Notes under the pieces: generated by a model
The model's database searches: none
Told to the model about the DNA's origin: nothing
The model's input: only the letters and a program-made list of their open reading frames with translations
Assembly (NCBI GenBank): GCA_013365325.1
Contig: JABVXV010000023.1
Span: 186,001 to 250,000, forward strand
Length of the DNA stretch: 64,000 nucleotides
Direction: 5' to 3'
Origin: Dipetalonema caudispina
Taxonomy: Eukaryota; Nematoda; Chromadorea; Rhabditida; Onchocercidae
Shown here: positions 27,641 through 39,000 of the stretch, piece after piece
Numbering within the stretch: the first letter of the stretch is position 1
How the letters are laid out: each line of letters begins with the position of its first letter
Made by a program: the position numbers and the translations under genes

Positions 27641-29920
27641 CTATTGAGTACCACTGCTGAGTTGGGGAAGAGACGATAATGAGGATCTCGATGACGTTGA
27701 ACATTCCCGTTGCATATCCCGCAACGATATGATGAAATCTTCAGCAGCTTGAAACTGCAGAGCAAGGGGGTCTGAGTCAGAGATGCCGGAACAAATAACA
27801 CTGCTCTCAGCTTTCGAAAGGATGCTGCCGTTGCCCGAGATAGTTCTTGAAAAATTAGCATCAAAACCAATGTTTAGATTTTCTGACTGTAAAATTAATG
27901 GCGGCGGTGGCTGTTTTGTGGCAATTTGTCGCAAAGCTTGAAGGACTTCCAAGCGAAATTCAACCTTTTGTTCAGGATCCAGATTTCGTATAGTTGGAAG
28001 TAAGGTAGAGAAAAAAGCGCTATCCTCATCGTCTTCCAGAGATCGTTCTTCCAGAATTATTCCTAACTTTTCTTCCAATGTTTCTTGCTTTATCCAGTCA
28101 CAGTTAACCTCTGCATTGTGATCCAAAAATGGCTTCACAATAGTATCGAGAATGAAATCATAAGTATTTTCGTGACCAGTTTTTGAAGAACGGACAGAAC
28201 CTGGTTGTGCAACATATGAACTACCCAGGAATGCTAGCAATCCGGCATGGATATATTCGCGCGTTCGTTTACCTCTCGACTTTACCGTTTCACCATTTTT
28301 CCTTCTTACATCTCTCACATAACAGTCGCGTATGTTTTTCCATTTGCTTTGTATTTCTTTTTCTGAAATAAAAGTGACCTCAGAAATTCCAATAAAATTT
28401 TCGAGTTTTTAAATATCTCCAGAAACTATAAACAAAGCTAAATATTTTGAGGAAGTGAACAAAATAAAAACTTTGAAACTAACCGATGCTTTGACGCTCC
28501 GTCAGACCCTTATTTTCAAAATCATGAATAAGCATACGGCTAACAGTAGACCATCCCTGTCGCCGCTTTGACCTATCCCGATAATCTTCACATGCTAAAT
28601 TCCATAGACAAGGTAACTGTTCAACGGCCCAAATTATAGCTTCTGATCTGACTTCACAAACATCTCTCACGGGACAGCACACATTTTTCTGGAAACATCG
28701 TCGAATGACAAATAAACTGATAATCAGATAAATTGTAAAAATGGCCAATGAGATCCGATCCGAAGGAAACAGTAGTTTAGCTTTGAATTAGAAAAGAATC
28801 TATATAATAATCCTCATCCTTTTTTTAAGTGAATGAAGAAAGCATTCTAAAATGAGAAAACCATGAATGACCGGGATAAGAAACAATATGCGTTAGTCCT
28901 CATACAACAATGAAAGATTACTTGTGTCAAGAATTTGAAAGTACGAAAAAGCACATTTAACACTGAATATGTTTCTCTTCAAAATAAGAGGATTTCCAAG
29001 GAGACGAAGAAATAATAAGATTTTCTTAAATTACATTGTTAACATATTGAATTAATAACATATCATTCGACGAGACAATTAAGGTTTTTTAAGTTAAATT
29101 ATGTAGCGTTGAAGCAAAAATTCGTTACAAATTTGAGAGGTCTCCAAAGATAACATACAAAGGGGCTGGCTTACATATAACAGAGAGATTCAAAAACCAC
29201 CAATACGAATCCGTCACAAATAATTGAGCTAGCACTGCTTGAAGTTGCCAAATTAAATTTAACAGGCTTACTTTCTAACTCAGCGGGAATCATTTCTTTT
29301 AGATATAATTAGCCTTACCCATAGACGTAAATATAAGAATAAGGCCAAGCACCTCAAAACTGTGTCATCTGTCATCAATGAATGTTAACAGTGTTAATGG
29401 AACCCTGTGAAAAAAATATTTTCTCTGAGTTTGTATGAGTTTACAATTGTTTTAGGATTGCATATGCCCAAAATTCATACACAGTAGTATCAAAAGGCTT
29501 TAATTAGGTTCCACAAACAAAAATGTTCTTTCTTTAGAAATTCATGGAACCGCCACCAAACCACTGTAAAATCCAAACGAAACATACCTTCGCCATTTCC
29601 TTTCCGCGTCCCCGATTAATGCCACGATATTTGTGCTTCGGTCTTTCCACAACCTCTCCGTCACATTTTTCTGAAAAGAAAGGCAGATTTTCAAAGCAAA
29701 AGAGTTTTCGTAAGTTAGACAAGAACTATTAGGATAAAAAAATTAGCAAAAAAAAAAAAAAAAAAAAAATAGGCAGAAGTCAAAATTAAATTGAAGAAAT
29801 TTAGTAAAAATAAAAAAACAATAAGAAACCAACTGCAGCTAGTCCTTGGGCTATCACGCTTATCATTGATATATTCTTTTTTAATAGGAGCATAAGCAGG
29901 TGATTTATATCCCGTACTAA

Positions 29921-29959
<39 letters not shown>

Positions 29960-30002
29960 CAGTATTGGTGGTGGTGATGGTAAATAAAGAACTCTTTTCC
30001 AT
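27641..30002 (-). CDS. MADF-BESS domain transcription regulator
   Basis: A probable sequence-specific DNA-binding regulator of the Adf-1/MADF type, acting in the nucleus. Minus-strand exons 29834-30002, 29588-29670, 28484-28688 and 27641-28362 close in phase to 393 codons (392 aa). Residues about 100-200 form the MADF domain: AIIWAVEQLPCLW, then YRDRSKRRQGW, then SKWKNIRDCYVRDVRR and the aromatic YIHAGLLAFL. Residues about 263-302 (DEDSAFFSTLLPTIRNLDP and following helix) fit a BESS protein-interaction motif. The C-terminus is Ser/Gln-rich. The two 3' exons are strongly supported. The two 5' exons are inferred from phase and splice sites; the first encodes a poly-Thr run from a 13-unit TAG repeat. 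An alternative model starts later; the hydrophobic open frame before 28,688 is best read as intron ending TTTCCAG. Confidence 0.85.
29921..29959. repeat. (TAG)13 microsatellite in a predicted exon
   Basis: Thirteen uninterrupted TAG units on the plus strand; on the minus strand they read ACT and give a poly-Thr run in the predicted first exon of the MADF-BESS gene. Perfect trinucleotide repeats of this length usually vary in length between individuals. Confidence 0.9.
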
Positions 30003-31029
30003 ACCGACAGATACGAATGAATTATAAAATTTACATATTTATTGCCAATAACGGTTTCATTTATTGCATCTAAAATAAGTCTAAAATTAGTTCTGGAAAG
30101 CAAATATCAAAAGCTATGCAATAAACGTATGTTTAGAAGGGACGGAAGTTAGATAAAAATGAAAAAATTAAATGAAGAAACTGAATGTCCTGGAAAATTG
30201 AATTAGATATTGTAAATATTTCCGATAGTTTGTTGAATGATCCAACTTTTCTGCAGTCTTCATATGGCAGAATTACAACCTTCAAATCAATTTCTGATTC
30301 CTCCATAGTTACTGCTCCTTAACAGTAAGTTCTTCATATTATTTTCTGAAAAAAAAAAAAAAAAGATAAAAAAGATTTTGGAGTTGAAATTGAAAAGGAA
30401 AAGCATAACAAATTGGAAATTACATTAAATAATGCTAACCTAAACTTTGAATACATCAATAATTATTTGGCTTAATAAAGGTTAAGTATTAAATAGTGGA
30501 CAAATAAATCGATGGGATTACACAGATCTCATTGAAATGCATTACATCAATTTAACATTAAATCGAAATTGAAAAATTATAAGAGTAATGCGCAGGAAGT
30601 ATAAAGATACTAATTAATTCTAATTAAAAATACTATCTCTTGAAAAGTACTATTTCTAACGATAGAAAAAAATTATAAATTAAGAGTTTGGAGGAATTTC
30701 CGTTCATTAACGATACCTTAATGAGAATGATCCCTTCCCGGTAACTTCAACCGTTTCTTCCTCCTCTCTATCATCAAATTCCAAAATTGCATTTCCCATA
30801 TTTCTGGTAATTCACGGTCCGGATATTTCACTGGCGCCAGAATTTCTCACAGATTCTGAGGTCAAATGAATTCGGGACACATTTATATTTTCATATTCAC
30901 AACATCGACTTCTATCAATCATTCACTCACTACTTTTATATCATTTCAAGTTGCACTTCATTTTTGAATTCATTTTCTTATTTCATGTAAATTTTCATTT
31001 GTTTTGTAATTGCCATAATTAATTAAATC
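30003..31029. other. Divergent intergenic region upstream of MADF and C2 genes
   Basis: About 1 kb between the start of the minus-strand MADF gene and the first copy of the plus-strand C2 gene leader. No gene is seen. It is the likely shared promoter region of the two divergent genes, but no specific element is recognised. Confidence 0.4.
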
Positions 31030-31150
31030 TTAAATAAGACTCGTTGAAATGAGCAAATTTCTTGCAGGATTTTGATGAAGTAATAATATTACTGACAAAA
31101 ACAAAAACGAAAGAGACCTGAAATTACTAAAATGACTGGTTACGATGAAA
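31030..31150 (+). repeat. Left copy of a 121-bp duplication at a scaffold gap
   Basis: Identical, base for base, to 31,251-31,371 on the other side of the N run. It includes the TTTCTTGCAG acceptor and the first codons of the C2-domain gene (ATG at 31,132 in this copy). Most likely the same genomic segment assembled at the ends of two contigs. Confidence 0.95.
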
Positions 31151-31250
31151 NNNNNNNNNNNNNNNNNNNNNNNNNNNNNNNNNNNNNNNNNNNNNNNNNN
31201 NNNNNNNNNNNNNNNNNNNNNNNNNNNNNNNNNNNNNNNNNNNNNNNNNN
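31151..31250. other. Assembly gap of 100 N
   Basis: Exactly 100 Ns, the conventional placeholder for a gap of unknown size. The flanking duplication implies the real gap may be zero or negative. Confidence 0.99.
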
Positions 31251-31352
31251 TTAAATAAGACTCGTTGAAATGAGCAAATTTCTTGCAGGATTTTGATGAA
31301 GTAATAATATTACTGACAAAAACAAAAACGAAAGAGACCTGAAATTACTAAA

Positions 31353-34300
31353 ATGACTGGTTACGATGAAACGCCGCAATATATCCGTGGCAATGGCTAT
31401 CGTAAGTATAATTTATTGGTGTAAAGTTATAATTAATTGCATCTTCTTTACCAAATTATCTTAGGGAGAAGACAAATGGATTAGTGTATTCATTGTATTC
31501 TTAATTAAAAACTAATTAAGTTATATTGTTTTCTTTCACATTTATTCTACGAGATATTTGATTTTCTGTTTATAGAGGAATTTCAAAATATTAATGCGTC
31601 ACGCATTCTGAGAGATATTACATTCGTGAGGTTAAACCTGGAAAGTATTTGCATGAATGAAGAAGATGAATTTATCATGGAAGTAATCAGGAAACGATCT
31701 TTATTTGGGTAACTCTTTCTCTGAATAATTTTCATCCGTTTCGTTTTATTGAACCTAACTGATCACCGGCTGTTATCAAAAAATGCTACATGTTAAGAAA
31801 CTAGATAATTTTACCGACTGTATTGAAATTTCATTTTTATATTGCTCAACTTTCATAGTTCAGATTTATTTTGGAATACCAATTTCCATCAATAGATGCT
31901 GCCTCTACTTCACTGAAAGCAAGAGTTCGCATACATGCGAAACACTTCAATGGTAACGTCATTCATTTCCGACATAAACGCGTTATACGGATTAAGATGA
32001 TTCCGGAATTGGTCAATTTGTGGAAACGATCACCGTTACTGTTAGCAGTTTATGCGAAATTGAACACATTGGGAAAATATTCTGTTAGTTTAATGTTTTC
32101 CACCAATGCGTTTGACCGTTTGGCGAAGAAAACAGTGCATACCTAATTTCATATTTCTTTTTACTACATTTTACGTTTCAGAGTAATTTGTTCTTCTCTG
32201 ATAAATCAATAATAAAAGTTTGATGTATATATGAATGACAGTTTAAATATCCAAGAATTTTCTAGATTAAAAAACTGGGAAGCTGTGAAGTGCCGTTAGA
32301 AGAACTTGTTATTCCTCCTTTCATCATCTGTCGAGATTTTCTGTTCGCTGGCCCCGGATTTTCAGCGTCTGCTTTGGTTTCTTTTCAAAAATTGAGCTTT
32401 GTTTGTTTATTTATTTGAAGGATAAATTTAATTAGATTTATTAAATCTTCGGTTATTGGTAATTTTTTAAAATGCTCTTCGCCTATCGTAATTGGCAGAT
32501 TTTAGGAGGACACTGAAATATGAATGAACTTATAACTTTCTATTCTGAGTCCCGCTGCCCAGTTTTGTCAACTAATTAAATCATAACTTTAGTGCTGCAG
32601 ATAAAAATCGATCTTGGGTCACATATACGGCTATTGATGGAAAGGCTAGAATGGATGAGAAACGGTAGCTTACCACAAGATGGATCAGCTACTCGTGCTA
32701 GATCGAAATCTTCATCTAGAAAAGGATCAGTTTACGCTTCCAGTCAGCTAACACCTCCACTACCACGACGTCGTGCCTTCTCCTCATCTCCTCCCCGTGT
32801 TTCAAGAATCACTGATCAAGTTGAGTTCCTTCTTGCTACTTACATTTTATTTTGGGATGTGATTACTGCGTCCTTTTTTTATAGTGGTGAAAAATTTCCC
32901 GAAAATTTTTCAATTTCCAGATTTAATTTTAACTGTTCAAAAAATATTTCAGTGTTGAGACCGTTTCCTCCACCGCTGAATCTTGACAGTAGCAGTCCAC
33001 AAAATACTCCATTGTTTTCTCCTAATACAGTTAATATTCCGCATGCAACGATACGTGAGCTTTGTCCAACGAGCCCATCTTATCGAATCAAACTAACCGT
33101 TTATTCGGCTCGTCGTTTGCCTCTTTCATTCAATTCCAGGTTATTTTTCCCTAGTTTTCAGGCCTTTTGCTGGAATCATTCTTTTTTTTCCTTTTTTTTG
33201 AAGGAAATAGATACACATTTTTCGTTCTGCAGAGGTGATGCTGTTGCGCCATCAACTTATCTGACGGTAATTGGAGAAGATGGGCGAACTTTGAGTTCAC
33301 CGGTACGTGCTGGAACGTTACATCCAGAATGGAACTGGACAGAAACATTCAATGTTTGTTGATCACTTTTTGTATATAATTTTATATAGAGAATAAAGTT
33401 TGCAAAACGAAAAGCAAAAAAGGCTGTAGTCTCTTAATTGTTGGGTGATTCTCCAGCTGTAGTAAATGTAGATTTTGGGCTTTCGAGTTGGACGAAGAAC
33501 AAATTTTCTACCTATTTTAGGTATCGAGAAGTCGTCAGAACTTGGTCGTGAAATTATGGAAACGTTGTGTTGTTGGGTCAGATAAGGTAATCGGTTTTAT
33601 ATCACTCCAGTTGCCACCTACTGATACGGGAAAATCGGAATATGAAATGTCAGATTTATCGGTTTCAGATCAGGCGCCACTGATTACTGTAAGTATTTTT
33701 GTATTATTACGGTTTTTGCTAGGATTTAAAAAGACTTTACACTGTTTGTCAGTTGTTGCGAATACCTGAATGTTTTGAGTTTTTGATTCGAATCTTGAAA
33801 ATTCAAAAAAAAAAAAAAAAAATCTTTCTGTACTGCCAATTTATTATTTGTTGTATTATTACGGAAAGGCAAGTTTTCCTTTGTAGTACAATGGTCTAAA
33901 CTGATGAGAGGCATGTTACGGTATATTTTTACCAATCTCAATAGCACTCCTTGAAAACTTATTCTTTCAAATCCTTTTTAGTAATAGCTCTTCATTCAGT
34001 ACTCTAGTGTTTGCTATAAGCCTGAGCAAAAAATCATTTAAAGCGCATGTCTTTTATTCATAATCATTCCTTTGCGATTTTCAGCTCTCTCTTTCTTGTG
34101 AAACCTTTCCACATGCCGAGTCATATAATGATACACCACTGTTGGTTCCGTTATCGTCACCAGTACCACTCAGGCCGTTCCTTTCTGGAACATCTCCACG
34201 ATTACAAAAGATGACAGGCGAGGAAATATACGAAAAATTAAGGTAGTATACTGAATAATTTTGATCGTTATCGATGCATAAATCTGATAATTAATGGGTA

Positions 34301-34451
34301 ATTTTAGGAAGGAGCACTTTTTCCTTTTCAAAACCAATTTTTATATCGGTGCTTCAGACTGGATTTCCAGCAAATTTTAATTTTCAAAAAATTTAACAGG
34401 AAAAACATCTCCGAATTGGAACGAATGATGACGCGACTGAAATATTTGTGA
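31353..34451 (+). CDS. C2-domain protein, family not assigned
   Basis: Function unknown; a C2 domain suggests membrane or protein docking. Exons read: 31353-31401, 31576-31708, 31864-32083, 32266-32376, 32601 to about 32,819, about 32,953-33139, 33233-33353, 33521-33688, 34085-34242 and 34400-34451, giving about 473 aa. The fifth exon's end is unresolved; phase needs it one base longer or two shorter modulo three. The N-terminal half looks like a degenerate C2 fold (IKKLGSCEVPLEEL). A basic Ser/Pro-rich linker follows (RARSKSSSRKGS), then a clear C2 domain: YRIKLTVYSARRLPL, YLTVIGEDG and the strand LHPEWNWTETFNV. The tail (EEIYEKLRKNISELERMMTR) is a short predicted coiled coil. A TTTCTTGCAG acceptor at 31,288 could receive a spliced leader. 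The start lies in sequence duplicated across the gap. Confidence 0.7.
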
Positions 34452-36084
34452 TTGTTACATTTTTGGGCTTCTTTCTCAACACAAATTTACCTGTACATTT
34501 ATGTGCTCTTGTAAGAGAAATCACGCTGAAACTGGCATCCAGTCAACTATTAGTTATATTTCAATTTTCTTATAAGTGTAGTTTGAAGTTTTATTTTTAT
34601 TACCATTCCGGGACAACTGAAATTAGAATTATCATTGTCAGAACTAGACACGCAATTTCATCAAATCAAGTGTTCATAAATTTACAGTGTATACCTAAAA
34701 TGTATCATTTCATCAATTATTCATATCGATACTTTAGCCGCTCGACCATTGATCCAACAATGTTAGAATGTGCAGCTTCTAAGCATAGTCACTGAAAACC
34801 TATCAACCTTTGTCGCATATTCATACTTATACAATTAGTTAGAATTGTAGATATTGTTAGGCCGCAACTTATTTTTAAGATTCTTTTCTAATATATTTTA
34901 ATATTTTTTCGTGGTGCATCCATTGATTCTGAATTGGTGAACTCGGATTATACCGGAATCCTTTTTTCTTGTTTTTCCAGTGGAACTTTATGAATATATT
35001 TGTCGGAACCCATTTGCTGACTTCAGTGTAACCATAAGCTAACATGTGAATTCTTGAAAAAATGATTTGAATTGTTAAGATCCCACATAGAAATTGGCAA
35101 CCTTATCATGCTTTCAGAACATTAGAGATTCACGACCTTCTTAGTTGTAAAAAGAGAAATACTAATGTAGCTTTCCCTTGATCTACTTTCCTCTTGGAGA
35201 ATTCTTCCCAAGCTGTATGTACTAAGAGTACTTATACTTGTTATAAGTATCTGCAGTAACGTTAGAGAAAGCTCTAATTATATTTCCTTCTCAAGGAATT
35301 TTCATCTTCGATCCTAGTGAAGCATAACTGTCCGTTACTTTCCGTTATGATGCTCACGCAAATATGCTATTACTGAGATTAATAAAATAACGACGAAGCG
35401 TCAATTTTTTAATGTGAGAAATTACACGTAAATCCATAAATTCAAATATTTGACACATTCCGTTGCATATTAATACTAAAGTGTTAACACTGTCAAAAAT
35501 GCACAAATGTTAATATACGGTATGGAGATATCAAAGCATTATTGCTCTATATAAAACAATAAAAAAATCTAATTGTGATAAATAATGAATTTAACCTAAC
35601 GGTACTTCGTCCGCTGTTTGTATTTGCAAAGACAGAGTAGATTCTTTCAGAACTTCAGGAAAATTTCGGAGTAACAAATTGTTATCAGAACTATCAAAAC
35701 TCAAGATCAGATGTAGAGAGCTCTTGAAAAGTGATACTCACTATGAATATTGACAGAAGCGCTGCTTACGTTCGTTTAAAATGGCTTTTTTATACAATTT
35801 TTGGGAAAGAGGATCAGAGTAGCTTATCAAATATATTCAATCTAAAGGGTTCAGTAAGACATAATTAATATCAAAAATTAAACAATGCGAAGATGTCTCA
35901 GGAATTTTTAACGCTAGAATATGTCAGAAAATGAAGTATTTAACATATCGAATTCCCCATTATCATGACCGCTCATCTTCCAAAATAATTCGAAAAGCAA
36001 ATCTGCTCTTAGTCTCTGCTTCCGGGCGTATGGTTGATTTATGTACAGTGAGCAGTTAAAAAAAGCAAAAATCTTACAAATATG
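34452..36084. other. Convergent intergenic region
   Basis: Lies between the 3' ends of the C2 gene (plus) and the RETREG-like gene (minus). No gene, RNA or notable repeat is seen; it should contain both 3' UTRs. Confidence 0.5.
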
Positions 36085-39000
36085 TTACTTATCGAGCACC
36101 TCGAAGCTATCATCCAGACCACCAGTGAAAGCTGTATTTACATTTACTTGTCCTGTATCACAAATTCCAATTTCTTCCATCTTCTGCTCCACGTTTTGCT
36201 TCCAGTCTTTTGATGTTCCGTCTCTGGAATCTTCGCCTTTCTGGATTTCCACAGTACCTCTCAGGAATTCTGCTCGTGGACGATCTTCTAATTCAAAATC
36301 AAATGCATCCAAGTTTTGAAGATCTGCATCATCCGATGCATTTTGAGCAGATGACGAAACTATGCTCTCGGAATGACTACTAGTTGATGACGAACTCTTA
36401 TGTTTGTCTTTAACTTTCTGTACTTTATATGCTGTTGAAATTAACTCATCACTGCAGGCCGATGGCCCTGGATCTTTCGGATGAGCCTTCGGTCTTTTTC
36501 TCAACGGTTTCTGAGACTTTGACTTCGGTCTCAGTGCGAATTCAGCTTCACTTGAATCTGAGGTATCTAAGTTCGGGAATTTTAAGCCACGGACGAAATC
36601 ACGTTCGTCGTCTGAAAATAAAAAAAAGAACGACAGTTTGCAGCTGCTTCCAAAAGATAAATTGACACAAATTAGTTAAGAACATAAATTATCAACTTCT
36701 ATAAGTTACCCATACAAATATATCTGCAACTTAAGACAAAAGATTAACAAAGATGATTTTCCACAGGCGGTCAGAAATACAAAATATGTTTTGTCACCTC
36801 TGAAAAAAGGGATGCAGCTTATCGTATTTTGTTCAGAAATCTTGCAAAAAACGTATAGGAATTTAAAAACGACCTGTAACAGGACTAAGCGATCGACTTG
36901 GTAATGAAGGTTTGTCGGAGGTTTCTTCAATGTCGGATTCTTCTTCATTATTAAAACCAGGTGGTAGCAAATCCGCTAATTCAGTATCTGTATCATCTAG
37001 AAAACCAATTGTGTCTCAAATCCAAACCACACAACATGACATTAAAATTATAAAATTTGTTGCCGTTTATATATACCAATAAAGATACTAGAAATTTTCA
37101 GTGTCAGAAGATTATGATGATTTATATTAAAAGAAAGAACTATGTAAAAGGGAAGAGTATAGTTTTTTTCAAAGTAACATGGCAAAATAGGTGGACTAAA
37201 AACATAAAAGATTCCAAAAAATGTAAACACCGAACTTACCACAAAATGGCGACCTGTCAGGAATATGATCGACAAAAACCTGGCAAATCGGACCCAAACA
37301 ATAAATCAATATGTAGTCTTCACAAACTTTATATTTTTCATATAGGATATCAATTATTGGTTGCAGTAAAATTCGAAAAAGATGCGCACAAATCTAAAAG
37401 AAGCTTCCAGAAAATGTTGAGAAGAATTCTTATAATAAAGTCTTGAATAAAAGATTTTCCTCTAAACGTGGTTTATATGGAACTCATCGTTCAAAAGTTC
37501 ATGAAAAGATTCTTATCCTGATTTGATTTATTAAACACTCATTCCTAATCGAAAGTATGAAAAGAAACTGTCATGATATAAAATTAAAAATAAAGAAACT
37601 GAAAGTACATGCCTTATTTATTAATGAAATCAGTAATACAAAGAAAGGCCACAGTATACTATCGCGTACTCCTATCGCCAAATTATGCAACATTTGTTTC
37701 GTGTATATTACAGCTTCATCAATTTGGCGCCCGATCCACCTGAAATGTGCAAGAAAATTTTGAAAACTTCGGATTTTAATCTGATAAACAACAATCAATT
37801 CTTCGGTATTTAGCAACCAAACTCACACTATCAGCAGCTGAACGAACAAAATGGTTAACATCATTCCATCCAAAACAGCTTTAATAATCTTAATCGAGCA
37901 ATCAAGGAACTAGCCCAATTAGGGAAGGCGAAACTTTCATACACTTCCCTTCCCACTCGTTTAATCCTCTCGAATTTGAGGTATTTTTTCGGTAGTTTTC
38001 AGTTACAAACATTAGAAAAAATTCACATAAAAAGAAAGGAAAAAACCACAAAAATAGATTTAAGGAATTTCTCAATCACTTCTAAACCTTACTTTTTATA
38101 AATTTGAAGAAAAACAATTGTAAAGATTTTCGAATAATTTAAAGTCGTGGGATTACAATTTTAGAAACAAATTACTTACATTTTAATTGGATTCAAGACG
38201 GACTGTTGGAAATAATCATATAAACGTTTGAAATGTCTCGATAGAAAAGCGATGAATGGACTCATCCAATAGCCACAAGAAACATACACAACACCGAAGC
38301 AGAAATAGTTGAAAAGCAATTGTAGCCCGAGTATGACATGTAGAACAAACCAAGACTTAAGGTTGGGCCACCAATGGGCGCAGAGCCAATACTGCAGGAA
38401 CTGCATAACTGCATGAAAGGCACTCACAATTGGTTCCGCAATTTTCGTTTTTAACCACCTTACAACGGCAGAAAAAAAGTTTAAAATTAAATTCTTAATG
38501 GCAACAAGTGCATAGCGAATATAATTCTTCGTAGTAATGACGGCGTAATAAAATGCATCTTTTGATCTGCTGAGCCCCGTAATTAAACCATTCTTTAGTC
38601 GCAGAATCCCGCCAACTAATCCATTTTTAAATGCCAAAAATCCAGAGAGCATTCCATTTTTGAGAAATGTTATTATGAAAACTATTCCATTTCTCGCAGT
38701 TGTTATTGTATACACTATTTCGCTCCTTGTAGTCGTTACTGCGTACACTATTCCATTTTTAACTGCCACTGCAAAAGACACATCGCTATTCTTTGCGCAA
38801 ATATGAAGTATTTTTGTAAAAATAAGCGTCAGTAAAATGTATCTTTGATAGCGCTGAAGAATTTACAAAGCTCACTTCTGAATTCGTAAACCGTGCGTGA
38901 TATGAAGTCCTTAATATTGAATAAGGTTGAATTTGTAACGTTCAGCACCACATTTTTTCCAGCGCATAAGTTAGCAACCGTTGCGAAACAGATATCTCTC

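Noticed and set aside
28483..28748. MADF protein starting at MAIFTIYLIISLFVI with a membrane anchor
   Set aside because: The hydrophobic lead ends in TTTCCAG and is better read as intron. An upstream exon joins in phase, and a nuclear MADF factor is not expected to be membrane-anchored.
34448..34795. 115-codon frame overlapping the C2 gene stop
   Set aside because: Lies in the 3' UTR in another frame, with no family match.
37057..37446. Lys-rich 129-codon plus-strand frame
   Set aside because: Antisense to an intron of the RETREG-like gene; low-complexity, no splice support.
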